From Thermodesulfovibrio sp. (GTDB lineage: Bacteria; Nitrospirota; Thermodesulfovibrionia; Thermodesulfovibrionales; JdFR-85): a stretch of DNA of 5,620 nucleotides. The DNA is taken from positions 1-5,620 of the forward strand of contig JALUSH010000230.1 of the NCBI GenBank assembly GCA_027016675.1, given 5' to 3'. This document shows, piece by piece, positions 1 to 5,620 of the stretch. The stretch's first letter is position 1; the number at the start of each line of letters is the position of its first letter. Below the pieces are notes generated by a model that ran no database searches, was not told where the DNA came from, and saw only the letters and a program-made list of their open reading frames with translations. The translations under genes were made by a program, and so were the position numbers.

Positions 1-274
1 GATGTTCCTCGGAAATACATACATCAGATGTGGAACAGAGGTTCCTTAGAGAATTTCTGCAGGCAAGGAAGCTCACGCCACTGGCTGAGAGTTCCCTGAT
101 TTTGTCCATCTTCTCGGCATCCGAGAAGGCAAGCACAGCTGGGCCGTTTGCAAGCACTCGGACCTCAACATTTTCCTGCCCCACATCCCTCAGGAGATTC
201 GTTATATTGCCCAGTGCCACGTTCCAGCGGTCAGGTTCGTTGATGTGAAAGATCACCTTCAACCTGTTGCTCAC
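1..274 (-). CDS. DsrE/DsrF-like family protein, partial (C-terminus beyond left edge)
   Basis: The minus-strand frame stays open from a GTG at 274-272 to the window edge, giving 91 residues and no stop. The product starts MSNRLKVIFHINEPDRWN, continues with a beta-strand-like segment (VEVRVLANGPAVLAF, about residues 36-50), then a helix, then FLACRNSLRNL with Cys72. This layout matches the small single-domain DsrE/DsrF-like proteins (COG1416 type, usually about 110-120 aa), in which a Cys before an Asn-x-Leu segment is typical. Roughly 20-30 residues are probably missing. Two further cysteines (Cys80, Cys86) follow. The GTG overlaps the ilvN stop (GTGA), and the AGGGAGGGAG purine tract just upstream (282-291) supports this start and translational coupling. 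Characterised relatives act in sulfur relay or bind small ligands, but many are uncharacterised, so no specific function is assigned. GC content is higher than in ilvN. Confidence 0.85.
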   Translation of the reverse strand, partial: MSNRLKVIFHINEPDRWNVALGNITNLLRDVGQENVEVRVLANGPAVLAFSDAEKMDKIRELSASGVSFLACRNSLRNLCSTSDVCISEEH

Positions 275-756
275 TTTTTCACTCCCTCCCTGGCAATTGC
301 AATCTTGCCTGTTCTGACAAATTCCTTTATCCCAAAAGGTTTCATGAGTTCTATAAATGCCTCTATCTTCTTCTCATCACCTGTAATCTCAACAGTATAT
401 GTACGAGGCGAAGAGTCAACCACTCTGCCTCTGAATATCTCTGTAAGTCTCAAAACCTCAGCCTTGTCCTCCTGTTTAGGGGCAACTTTTACCAGCACCA
501 TCTCTCTTTCCACATGATCTATCTCTGTAAGGTCTACAACCTTAATAACATCAATCAATTTATTGAGTTGCTTGGTAATCTGCTCGATAATCTGATCATC
601 TCCAGTGGTAACTATCGTCATTATGGACAACTGAGGGTCAATTGTTTCTCCCACAGAGAGACTTTCGATATTGTAGCCTCTACCACTGAAAAGACCGGCC
701 ACTCTTGTAAGCACACCGAATTTATTCTCCACCAGCACACTGATGGTATGTCTCAT
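271..756 (-). CDS. ilvN: Acetolactate synthase, small (regulatory) subunit
   Basis: This is the regulatory subunit of acetohydroxyacid synthase. It binds the IlvB catalytic subunit in the cytoplasm, raises its activity and, in characterised homologues, mediates feedback inhibition by valine. The 161-aa length is normal. An N-terminal ACT domain (about residues 3-77) contains NKFGVLTRVAGLFSGRGYNI, matching the family signature. Asn11, Gly14 and Asn29, which align with valine-site residues of E. coli IlvH, are kept, so valine sensitivity is plausible but inferred. The C-terminal domain (about 83-157) includes HVEREMVLVKV and TEIFRGRVVD, typical of the ALS small-subunit C-terminal domain. The ATG at 756 lies 12 nt after the ilvB stop and is preceded by GGGGGAAG (761-768), so the two subunits are probably co-translated from one mRNA. 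The stop overlaps the next gene's GTG. The symbol ilvH would be equally valid. Confidence 0.96.
   Translation of the reverse strand: MRHTISVLVENKFGVLTRVAGLFSGRGYNIESLSVGETIDPQLSIMTIVTTGDDQIIEQITKQLNKLIDVIKVVDLTEIDHVEREMVLVKVAPKQEDKAEVLRLTEIFRGRVVDSSPRTYTVEITGDEKKIEAFIELMKPFGIKEFVRTGKIAIAREGVKK
282..291 (-). promoter_or_regulatory. Ribosome binding site for the DsrE-like gene, inside ilvN
   Basis: On the minus strand the purine run AGGGAGGGAG lies within the last ilvN codons. It ends 7 nt before the GTG at 274, and its inner GGGAGG is 10 nt away. This decides the GTG start of a gene that has no ATG nearby. Confidence 0.65.
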
Positions 757-768
757 CGCTCTTCCCCC

Positions 769-2511
769 TTACTTTACAGCTCTTAGTTTCTGTTCTTTCT
801 TTGACTTCTTTTCTTCACCAAACATCATCTCATGAATAGCGGCACCTGCAGGAACCATTGGAAATACCTTCTCTTTCCAGTCAACAATAAAGTCCATAAA
901 CACGGGTCTGTCTTTTACCTTCAAGGCCTCTTTGATTACTGGTTCAACCTCGGAAGGATGCTCTGCCCTCAGACCCACTGCACCATATGCCTCAGCAACC
1001 TTGACAAAATCTGGCACAGTGTCAAGATGACTGTAGGAGTATCGTTCTTTAAAGAACAACTCCTGCCACTGTCTTACCATTCCAAGATACCCGTTGTTTA
1101 ATATGGCTACTTTTACTGGTAGCTTATATAAAACACATGTTGCCAGTTCCTGTATGTTCATCTGGATACTCCCATCGCCTGCAATATCAATAACCGTTTT
1201 GTCTGGATGCGCTACCTGGGCACCCATTGCCGCTGGAAAGCCATAGCCCATGGTACCCAGTCCTCCAGAAGTTAACCATGACCGTGGCCTGCTGAGCTTG
1301 AAAAACTGTGCAGCCCACATCTGATTCTGACCAACCTCTGTAGCAACTATAGCATCACCCTTTGTAAGTTCATAAAGCTTCTCCACCACAAACTGCGGTT
1401 TAATAACATTTTCATCATACTCGTAGCTCAAGGGATGCTCCTTCTTCCATTTGTTAATCTGTTTTAACCATGCCTTTCTGATCTCATCCCACTGGTTCTT
1501 AGCTTCCTCTTCTTTCAATACATTGACAAGACCTTTCAGAACTCGTCTGGCATCACCTACTATGGGAATATCAACCCTTACATTCTTTCTGATAGATGAG
1601 GGATCAATGTCGATATGAATTATCTTTGCATGGGGTGCAAAATCATTGATTCTTCCTGTCACCCTGTCATCGAACCGCATGCCAACAGCAATCAGCAGGT
1701 CTGAGTTCTGTATTGCCATATTGGCATAATAACTTCCATGCATGCCTGGCATACCAAGTGCCAGTTTATGGGTGCCAGGGAAGGCACCAAGTCCCATTAA
1801 GGTCATGATAACCGGTATCTGTGTGTACTCTGCAAGCTCCTTCAGTTCCTTGGTTGCAGCAGAGTGTATGACGCCACCACCTGCGATAATCACTGCCCTC
1901 TTGGCCTTCTGGATTGCATGAGCAGCCTGTTTTATCATCCATTTGTTCCCTTCATACTTTGGGTTGTAACCCCGTAAACTCACATGCTCGGGCCATACAA
2001 ACTGTGTCTTATCACTGGTAACATCCTTTGGCAGGTCAATCAATACAGGCCCTGGCCTGCCTGATGTTGCTATATAAAAGGCCTCTCTGATTATCCTTGC
2101 CAGATCCTTGACATCCTTCACGAGATAGTTGTGTTTTGTACATGGACGGGTGATACCAACAATATCTGCTTCCTGAAATGCATCGTTGCCAATCAGTTTT
2201 GTTGGTACCTGTCCTGAAAAGACAATGATAGGGATTGAATCCATATAGGCTGTGGCAATCCCTGTTACAGTATTTGTTGCACCAGGCCCGGAGGTTACAA
2301 GAGCCACCCCTGGTTTGCCAGTTGAGCGGGCATAGCCATCAGCCGCATGAACAGCACCCTGTTCATGTCTTGTAAGAATAAGCTGGATGTCCTTGTCATC
2401 ATAGAGAAAGTCGAATATATTAAGTACAACACCACCTGGATAACCAAAGATATGTTTTACCCCTTCTTTTTTGAGACATTCTATTACAATCTGTGCTCCC
2501 AACATTTTCAT
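769..2511 (-). CDS. ilvB: Acetolactate synthase, large (catalytic) subunit
   Basis: This thiamine-diphosphate and FAD enzyme condenses two pyruvates to 2-acetolactate, or pyruvate with 2-oxobutyrate to 2-aceto-2-hydroxybutyrate, the first common step of branched-chain amino acid synthesis. The 580 residues match the usual length. The order is: N-terminal PYR domain with the cofactor-activating Glu50 in RHEQGAVHAADGYAR; GQVPTKLIGNDAFQEAD (100-116); central FAD-contacting domain with GMRFDDRVTG (277-286); C-terminal PP domain with the ThDP/Mg motif GDGS (445-448) followed by NN (472-473); then GMVRQWQ (477-483), whose Trp482 aligns with the plant herbicide-site Trp. These features separate it from catabolic AlsS and other ThDP enzymes, and the adjacent ilvN confirms the anabolic type. 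The C-terminal tail is lysine-rich (about 567-580). The ATG at 2511 is chosen over the ATG two codons later because AAGGAG sits 7 nt upstream of it. Confidence 0.97.
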   Translation of the reverse strand: MKMLGAQIVIECLKKEGVKHIFGYPGGVVLNIFDFLYDDKDIQLILTRHEQGAVHAADGYARSTGKPGVALVTSGPGATNTVTGIATAYMDSIPIIVFSGQVPTKLIGNDAFQEADIVGITRPCTKHNYLVKDVKDLARIIREAFYIATSGRPGPVLIDLPKDVTSDKTQFVWPEHVSLRGYNPKYEGNKWMIKQAAHAIQKAKRAVIIAGGGVIHSAATKELKELAEYTQIPVIMTLMGLGAFPGTHKLALGMPGMHGSYYANMAIQNSDLLIAVGMRFDDRVTGRINDFAPHAKIIHIDIDPSSIRKNVRVDIPIVGDARRVLKGLVNVLKEEEAKNQWDEIRKAWLKQINKWKKEHPLSYEYDENVIKPQFVVEKLYELTKGDAIVATEVGQNQMWAAQFFKLSRPRSWLTSGGLGTMGYGFPAAMGAQVAHPDKTVIDIAGDGSIQMNIQELATCVLYKLPVKVAILNNGYLGMVRQWQELFFKERYSYSHLDTVPDFVKVAEAYGAVGLRAEHPSEVEPVIKEALKVKDRPVFMDFIVDWKEKVFPMVPAGAAIHEMMFGEEKKSKKEQKLRAVK

Positions 2512-2518
2512 AGCCCAA

Positions 2519-2524
2519 CTCCTT
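2519..2524 (-). promoter_or_regulatory. Shine-Dalgarno site of ilvB
   Basis: AAGGAG on the minus strand is separated by 7 nt from the ATG at 2511, the best-placed of the two nearby ATG codons (2511 and 2505). It therefore fixes the ilvB start. Confidence 0.8.
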
Positions 2525-2538
2525 GTTTAACAAGTATA

Positions 2539-2568
2539 ATTTTAAATATTAACATAAATGATAGTAAA
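2539..2568 (-). promoter_or_regulatory. Putative sigma70-type promoter of ilvB-ilvN
   Basis: Reading the minus strand, TTTACT (2563-2568, 4 of 6 matches to TTGACA) is followed after 18 nt by TAAAAT (2539-2544, 5 of 6 matches to TATAAT). Transcription would start near 2532, leaving a 5' leader of only about 20 nt before ilvB. A second -10-like hexamer, TATACT (2533-2538), lies just downstream and could be used instead. The region is so AT-rich that chance matches are likely, hence the modest confidence. Confidence 0.4.
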
Positions 2569-2575
2569 ATTACTA
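2562..2575. promoter_or_regulatory. 14-bp palindrome, candidate operator
   Basis: TAGTAA-AA-TTACTA is a perfect 6-bp inverted repeat around a 2-bp centre, between the divergent ilvB and MFS genes. It covers the proposed -35 element of ilvB (2563-2568), where a bound dimeric regulator would repress ilvB. It matches no operator I can name. The low-complexity AT-rich context weakens the case. Confidence 0.35.
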
Positions 2576-2591
2576 CCAGCATCTCTGAATC

Positions 2592-2636
2592 AATAAAGGG
2601 ATTTGAATTAAAATATACACTATGAAACCCTTTATT
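2592..2636. repeat. Inverted repeat bracketing the MFS gene start codon
   Basis: AATAAAGGG (2592-2600) is the exact reverse complement of CCCTTTATT (2628-2636). If A2601 is bulged, TTT (2602-2604) and AAA (2625-2627) add three pairs, leaving a 20-nt loop with the ATG (2622-2624) at its 3' end. The only Shine-Dalgarno-like purines (AAAGGG, 2595-2600) lie in the left arm, 21 nt from the ATG and too far to act normally. It could be an mRNA hairpin affecting translation or a DNA operator, or it could be chance. Confidence 0.4.
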
Positions 2637-3842
2637 TCGCTAAATGTCAGGGAATACAGGAGATTCTGGTCAGGACAGGTTATCTCGTTAATCGGAACAT
2701 GGATGCACCATGTTGCACAGGGCTGGCTAATCTACAAACTCACAAAATCCCCGCTCTTCCTTGGCCTTGGTGGAGCAGCACTAACATTACCCATCCTCCT
2801 GTTTACCCTATTTGGGGGCATTATTGCTGATAAGTACAAAAAAAGAAATGTACTGCTCTTTACTCAGTCCATAGCTTTATTGCCACCCATAGTGCTTGGA
2901 ATACTAACCGTCTCTGACGTTGTCACAGTATGGCATGTAATCATAATAGCCTTTTTTATGGGAACAATATATGCCATTGAAATACCTGTGCGTCAATCAT
3001 TTCTAATAGAAATGGTTGGTAAAGACAAACTCTTAAATGCAATCGCCTTACATTCTGCTGCCTTTAATGGTGCAAGAATGCTCGGACCTTTACTGGCTGG
3101 ATTTATAATAGAAAAGGGAGATTTGTCCATCTGTTTCTTTATAAACTCCATCAGTTTCATTCCTGTCATCATGGCATTAAAGTCTATAAAAGTAGAGGGA
3201 TTTATATACAATGGCAAATCAAATGGTATATTAAATGACTTAAAAGAAAGTGCAGGCTTTATAATCAATAACAAAGATATATTAAATATTTTTATAACAA
3301 TACTGGTCTTTAGTCTCTTTGGTATCCCCTACAGCCAATTTCTGCCTGTATTTGCTGAGGAAATTCTTCACACTGGAGCAAAAGGGCTGGGTATGTTAAT
3401 GAGTTCTGCTGGCTTCGGAGCATTCACAGGAGCTGCTGCACTTGCATTAGGTGGTAGTATAAAAAGAAAAGAGATTTATATGTTCCTCTCCTCTATACTA
3501 TTTCCTGCCTCTTTGTTCATATTTTCCATGAGCAGGATACCGACTCTGTCCTATATTGTGCTTTTTACTGCAGGGTTTTCCATTGTAAGTTTTCTTGCCA
3601 ATGCCAACAATACCATCCAGTTGCTGGTCAGTAATGATCTCAGAGGTAGGGTAATGAGTGCTTATTCACTGGTTTTCCTTGGCATGGCTCCCCTAGGAAG
3701 TACCTTAATGGGTATAGTTGCCAATAGCATTAGCACGTCCCTGACAATAACACTTTCCTCAACTGTGGCCTTGACGGCAGGTATTCTCTTTACCAGAGCA
3801 GAGATTAAGAGACTTAAATTATTCCTTCTCCAGGGCCTTTAG
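2622..3842 (+). CDS. MFS transporter, EntS-like (MFS_3) exporter family
   Basis: This is a predicted 12-helix inner-membrane permease of the major facilitator superfamily, 406 aa, the usual length. The opening SLNVREYRRFWSGQVISLIG resembles the conserved start of the MFS_3/EntS-type group. Motif A appears after helix 2 as GGIIADKYKKR (65-75). IPVRQSFLIEMV (121-132), FNGARMLGPLLAG (148-160) and LRGRVMSAY (340-348) are further group hallmarks. Approximate helices are 17-38, 45-69, 77-97, 102-121, 143-163, 168-187, 221-244, 255-277, 285-304, 308-330, 346-367 and 372-391, with a cytoplasmic linker at about 188-220. Relatives export siderophores or drugs, but the substrate cannot be read from sequence. 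It diverges from ilvB across 110 bp and its 3' end overlaps rnc by 24 bp. No proper Shine-Dalgarno precedes the ATG, but the family-typical N-terminus supports this start. Confidence 0.9.
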   Translation: MKPFISLNVREYRRFWSGQVISLIGTWMHHVAQGWLIYKLTKSPLFLGLGGAALTLPILLFTLFGGIIADKYKKRNVLLFTQSIALLPPIVLGILTVSDVVTVWHVIIIAFFMGTIYAIEIPVRQSFLIEMVGKDKLLNAIALHSAAFNGARMLGPLLAGFIIEKGDLSICFFINSISFIPVIMALKSIKVEGFIYNGKSNGILNDLKESAGFIINNKDILNIFITILVFSLFGIPYSQFLPVFAEEILHTGAKGLGMLMSSAGFGAFTGAAALALGGSIKRKEIYMFLSSILFPASLFIFSMSRIPTLSYIVLFTAGFSIVSFLANANNTIQLLVSNDLRGRVMSAYSLVFLGMAPLGSTLMGIVANSISTSLTITLSSTVALTAGILFTRAEIKRLKLFLLQGL

Positions 3843-4535
3843 CTTTTTTAATGCACCTCTGGCAGCTTTCATCTGGGCTTCCTTCTTGCTCTTTCCCTTG
3901 CCTCTTCCCGTCTTCTTACCATTTATAAACACCTCTACAGTGAACTTCTTACTATGTTCCTGCCCTTCCTCTTTTACTGTTCTGTACTCAGGGAGCACAC
4001 CAAAGATGTGTTGTGATAATTCCTGCAACTCTGTTTTATAGTCATGGGCATGTTTTGTTTTGATGGTGCTATCTAAACGTTTTCTCATTAATGCGGTTAT
4101 AACTCTTTTGGCCTCAGTATAGTTGCTGTCCAGGAATATGGCACCGAAAACCGCCTCTATTGCATCTGCAAGAATATTTTCCTTCTCTCTGCCACCTGAT
4201 GTCTCTTCTCCCTTTCCAAGTCTTAGATAAGAACCAAGTTTGATATTCTTGGCCAGTTTAGCCAGTACTGATTTTGAGACAAGAAAGGCCTTTAATTTCG
4301 CCATTTCTGATTCCTTGAGATGTTCCTTTGCCATAAACAACTCCTCAACAACAACCAGTCCAAGAACAGCATCTCCAAGGAATTCTAACCGTTCATTATG
4401 AGGTATATGCTCACGAGGCACTTCATTGGAAAATGACGTATGTGTAAGGGCTTCCAGAAGGAGTTCTAAGTTCTTGAAATTATAATTTAATTTTTTTTCA
4501 AGCTTTTTCAAATCTTTTAAATAAGAGGCAGGCAT
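3819..4535 (-). CDS. rnc: Ribonuclease III
   Basis: This endonuclease cleaves double-stranded RNA, processes the rRNA precursor and sets the stability of some mRNAs. The product is 238 aa from the ATG at 4535 (E. coli: 226). The N-terminal RNase III domain holds the signature NERLEFLGDAVL (residues 47-58), with metal-binding Glu51 and Asp55, and a second acidic pair Asp124 and Glu127 in ILADAIEAVFGA. These correspond to E. coli Glu41, Asp45, Asp114 and Glu117, so the enzyme should be active. A double-stranded-RNA-binding domain follows (about 165-234), from DYKTELQELSQ to GKSKKEAQMKAARGAL. The same frame is open upstream to an ATG at 4571, but those 12 extra residues do not look like RNase III. 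The 4535 ATG overlaps the fabF end by 38 bp and has a weak GGTGG 5 nt upstream. Coupling to fabF translation is likely. Confidence 0.94.
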   Translation of the reverse strand: MPASYLKDLKKLEKKLNYNFKNLELLLEALTHTSFSNEVPREHIPHNERLEFLGDAVLGLVVVEELFMAKEHLKESEMAKLKAFLVSKSVLAKLAKNIKLGSYLRLGKGEETSGGREKENILADAIEAVFGAIFLDSNYTEAKRVITALMRKRLDSTIKTKHAHDYKTELQELSQHIFGVLPEYRTVKEEGQEHSKKFTVEVFINGKKTGRGKGKSKKEAQMKAARGALKKLKALEKE

Positions 4536-5620
4536 TAGTTCCACCGAACCCAAAGGAATTAGACAGGGCATATCTTACTTCCATTTCCCTGGCCCTGTGA
4601 GGTACATAATCAAGGTCACATTCAGGATCTGGATTATCGAGGTTGATAGTGGGAGGGACAATGTTATTATAGATGCTTAATGTGCTGATTACAGCTTCAA
4701 CACCACCTGCAGCGCCAAGTAAATGCCCGGTCATTGATTTTGTAGAGCTTACTGCCAGTTTGTAGGCATGCTCACCAAAGACCTTCTTTATGGCCATTGT
4801 TTCCAGTTCATCATTGTATTTTGTTGATGTACCATGAGCATTTATATAATCAACCTCCTCTGGAGATACACCAGCATCTTCTATAGCAAGCTGCATACAT
4901 CTGGCAGCACCTTCACCATCAGGTGATGGTGAGGTAATATGGTAAGCATCACCGGTCATGCCATAGCCTACTATTTCAGCGTATATCTTCGCACCTCTTT
5001 TTATGGCATGACTCAACTCTTCCAGGATTACTACACCTGCACCTTCTGACATAACAAATCCATCTCTATCAATATCAAAGGGTCTGCTTGCCTTTTCAGG
5101 CTCATTATTACGTCTTGATAGTGCCTTCATTACAGTGAAACCTGCTACACCAAGAGGTGATATAACAGCTTCAGAGCCACCGGCTATCATAACATCTGCA
5201 TCACCTCTCTGGATTATTCTAAAGGCATCTCCTATGGCATGCGAACCTGATGAACAGGCTGTTACAACAGCAGAGTTAGGTCCTTTTGCACCAAACCTGA
5301 TGGATACCCTTCCCGATGCTAAATTAATTATACTCATGGGTATAAAAAAGGGAGTAATCCTTCTGTATCCCCTCTCATTAAGCACTGTGGTGTAATGCTC
5401 GATCATGGGAAGCCCACCTATTCCAGAACCTATAATCACACCCACCCGATAGGCATTGGAAGAGTCGATCTTTAATTCAGAATCATCTACCGCCATCTGC
5501 GAAGCAGCCAAGGCAAAGTGAATGAATCGATCCATCTTTTTTATTTCTTTTACCTCGATATAATCGGCAGGATCAAAATCCTTTACCTCACCTGCGATAT
5601 GGACAGGCAGATCCCTTGGA
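4498..5620 (-). CDS. fabF: 3-oxoacyl-[acyl-carrier-protein] synthase II, partial (N-terminus beyond right edge)
   Basis: This condensing enzyme elongates fatty acids by joining malonyl-ACP to a growing acyl-ACP with loss of CO2, in the cytoplasm. The frame is open to the window edge: 28 codons upstream of the ATG at 5535 encode conserved FabF sequence (LPVHIAGEVKDFDPADYIE), so that ATG is internal. About 40 residues are probably missing from the usual 410-415. The catalytic triad is present: nucleophilic Cys in TACSSGSHA (codon 5256-5254), His in NAHGTST (codon 4836-4834) and His in SMTGHLLGAAGG (codon 4725-4723), with the conserved Lys five residues before the second His. The C-terminal NSFGFGGTNA motif is intact. 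The Cys-His-His set and KSMTGHLLG element indicate KAS I/II (FabF/FabB), not FabH. FabF is preferred over FabB by overall sequence style. rnc follows with overlap, a common arrangement at the end of fab clusters. Confidence 0.95.
   Translation of the reverse strand, partial: PRDLPVHIAGEVKDFDPADYIEVKEIKKMDRFIHFALAASQMAVDDSELKIDSSNAYRVGVIIGSGIGGLPMIEHYTTVLNERGYRRITPFFIPMSIINLASGRVSIRFGAKGPNSAVVTACSSGSHAIGDAFRIIQRGDADVMIAGGSEAVISPLGVAGFTVMKALSRRNNEPEKASRPFDIDRDGFVMSEGAGVVILEELSHAIKRGAKIYAEIVGYGMTGDAYHITSPSPDGEGAARCMQLAIEDAGVSPEEVDYINAHGTSTKYNDELETMAIKKVFGEHAYKLAVSSTKSMTGHLLGAAGGVEAVISTLSIYNNIVPPTINLDNPDPECDLDYVPHRAREMEVRYALSNSFGFGGTNACLLFKRFEKA

Noticed and set aside
30..248. Open plus-strand frame of 72 codons
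   Set aside because: It lies antisense to the DsrE-like gene, which has a family-like sequence, a start coupled to ilvN and a ribosome binding site. The plus-strand product resembles nothing I recognise.
245..786. Two open plus-strand frames opposite ilvN
   Set aside because: Both are antisense to a clearly recognisable ilvN and show no recognisable domain, so they are shadow frames.
832..1101. Open plus-strand frame opposite the 3' part of ilvB
   Set aside because: It is antisense to the conserved C-terminal domain of IlvB, and its product has no recognisable features.
2347..2625. Open plus-strand frame from inside ilvB to the MFS start, with its stop overlapping the MFS ATG
   Set aside because: The overlap with the MFS start suggested a coupled leader gene, but most of it is antisense to the conserved N-terminus of ilvB. 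The rest is translated AT-rich intergenic DNA with no domain.
2993..3274. Open minus-strand frame inside the MFS gene
   Set aside because: It is antisense to the conserved helix 4 to linker region of the transporter and has no recognisable product.
3785..3812. Possible weak hairpin (TCTCT/AGAGA) downstream of the rnc stop on the minus strand
   Set aside because: It has only five pairs, a 10-nt loop and no following T-run, so it does not qualify as an intrinsic terminator.
4536..4571. Longer rnc start at the ATG at 4571, adding 12 residues
   Set aside because: The added residues come from the fabF coding end read in another frame and do not resemble RNase III N-termini. The 4535 start gives a family-like N-terminus.
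5135..5395. Open plus-strand frame inside fabF
   Set aside because: It is antisense to the catalytic-Cys region of FabF and is explained by the codon use of that gene.
5533..5535. fabF start at the ATG at 5535
   Set aside because: The frame continues upstream to the window edge with conserved FabF sequence, so this Met is internal and the gene is cut by the edge.

Overview
The window carries six protein-coding genes and reads as ordinary bacterial chromosome: packed, mostly co-oriented housekeeping genes. Apart from one typical MFS exporter, I see no mobile element, CRISPR array, rRNA, tRNA or phage signature. GC content is moderate (about 41% by hand count over 301-480). The protein sequences and the fabF-rnc and ilvB-ilvN gene orders suggest a free-living, probably anaerobic bacterium of the Nitrospirota or former Deltaproteobacteria type. 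That placement is an impression from sequence style, not a phylogenetic result.

Left block (1-2511, minus strand): transcription runs ilvB (acetolactate synthase catalytic subunit), then ilvN (its ACT-domain regulatory subunit), then the start of a small DsrE-family gene cut by the left edge. Spacing is tight. There are 12 nt between ilvB and ilvN, and a GTGA stop/start overlap joins ilvN to the DsrE-like gene. IlvBN performs the first shared step of valine, leucine and isoleucine synthesis; the role of the DsrE-like protein next to it is unknown.

Divergent intergenic region (2512-2621, 110 bp, AT-rich): it separates ilvB from a plus-strand MFS transporter gene. It holds a good ilvB ribosome binding site, a plausible sigma70-type ilvB promoter, a 14-bp palindrome (TAGTAA-AA-TTACTA) over the proposed -35 element, and a separate 9-bp perfect inverted repeat that brackets the transporter start codon. 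There is no room for a long attenuator or T-box leader.

Middle (2622-3842, plus strand): a complete 406-aa MFS permease of the EntS-like MFS_3 type. Its 3' end overlaps the 3' end of the convergent rnc gene by 24 bp, with no visible intrinsic terminator.

Right block (3819-5620, minus strand): fabF (3-oxoacyl-ACP synthase II, 5' end beyond the right edge) followed by rnc (RNase III), overlapping by 38 bp at the preferred rnc start. This looks like the distal end of a fatty-acid-synthesis cluster. 

I did not find a convincing new system. The items most worth checking are the DsrE-like gene coupled to ilvN, the two inverted repeats in the divergent promoter region, and the rnc/MFS tail-to-tail overlap.
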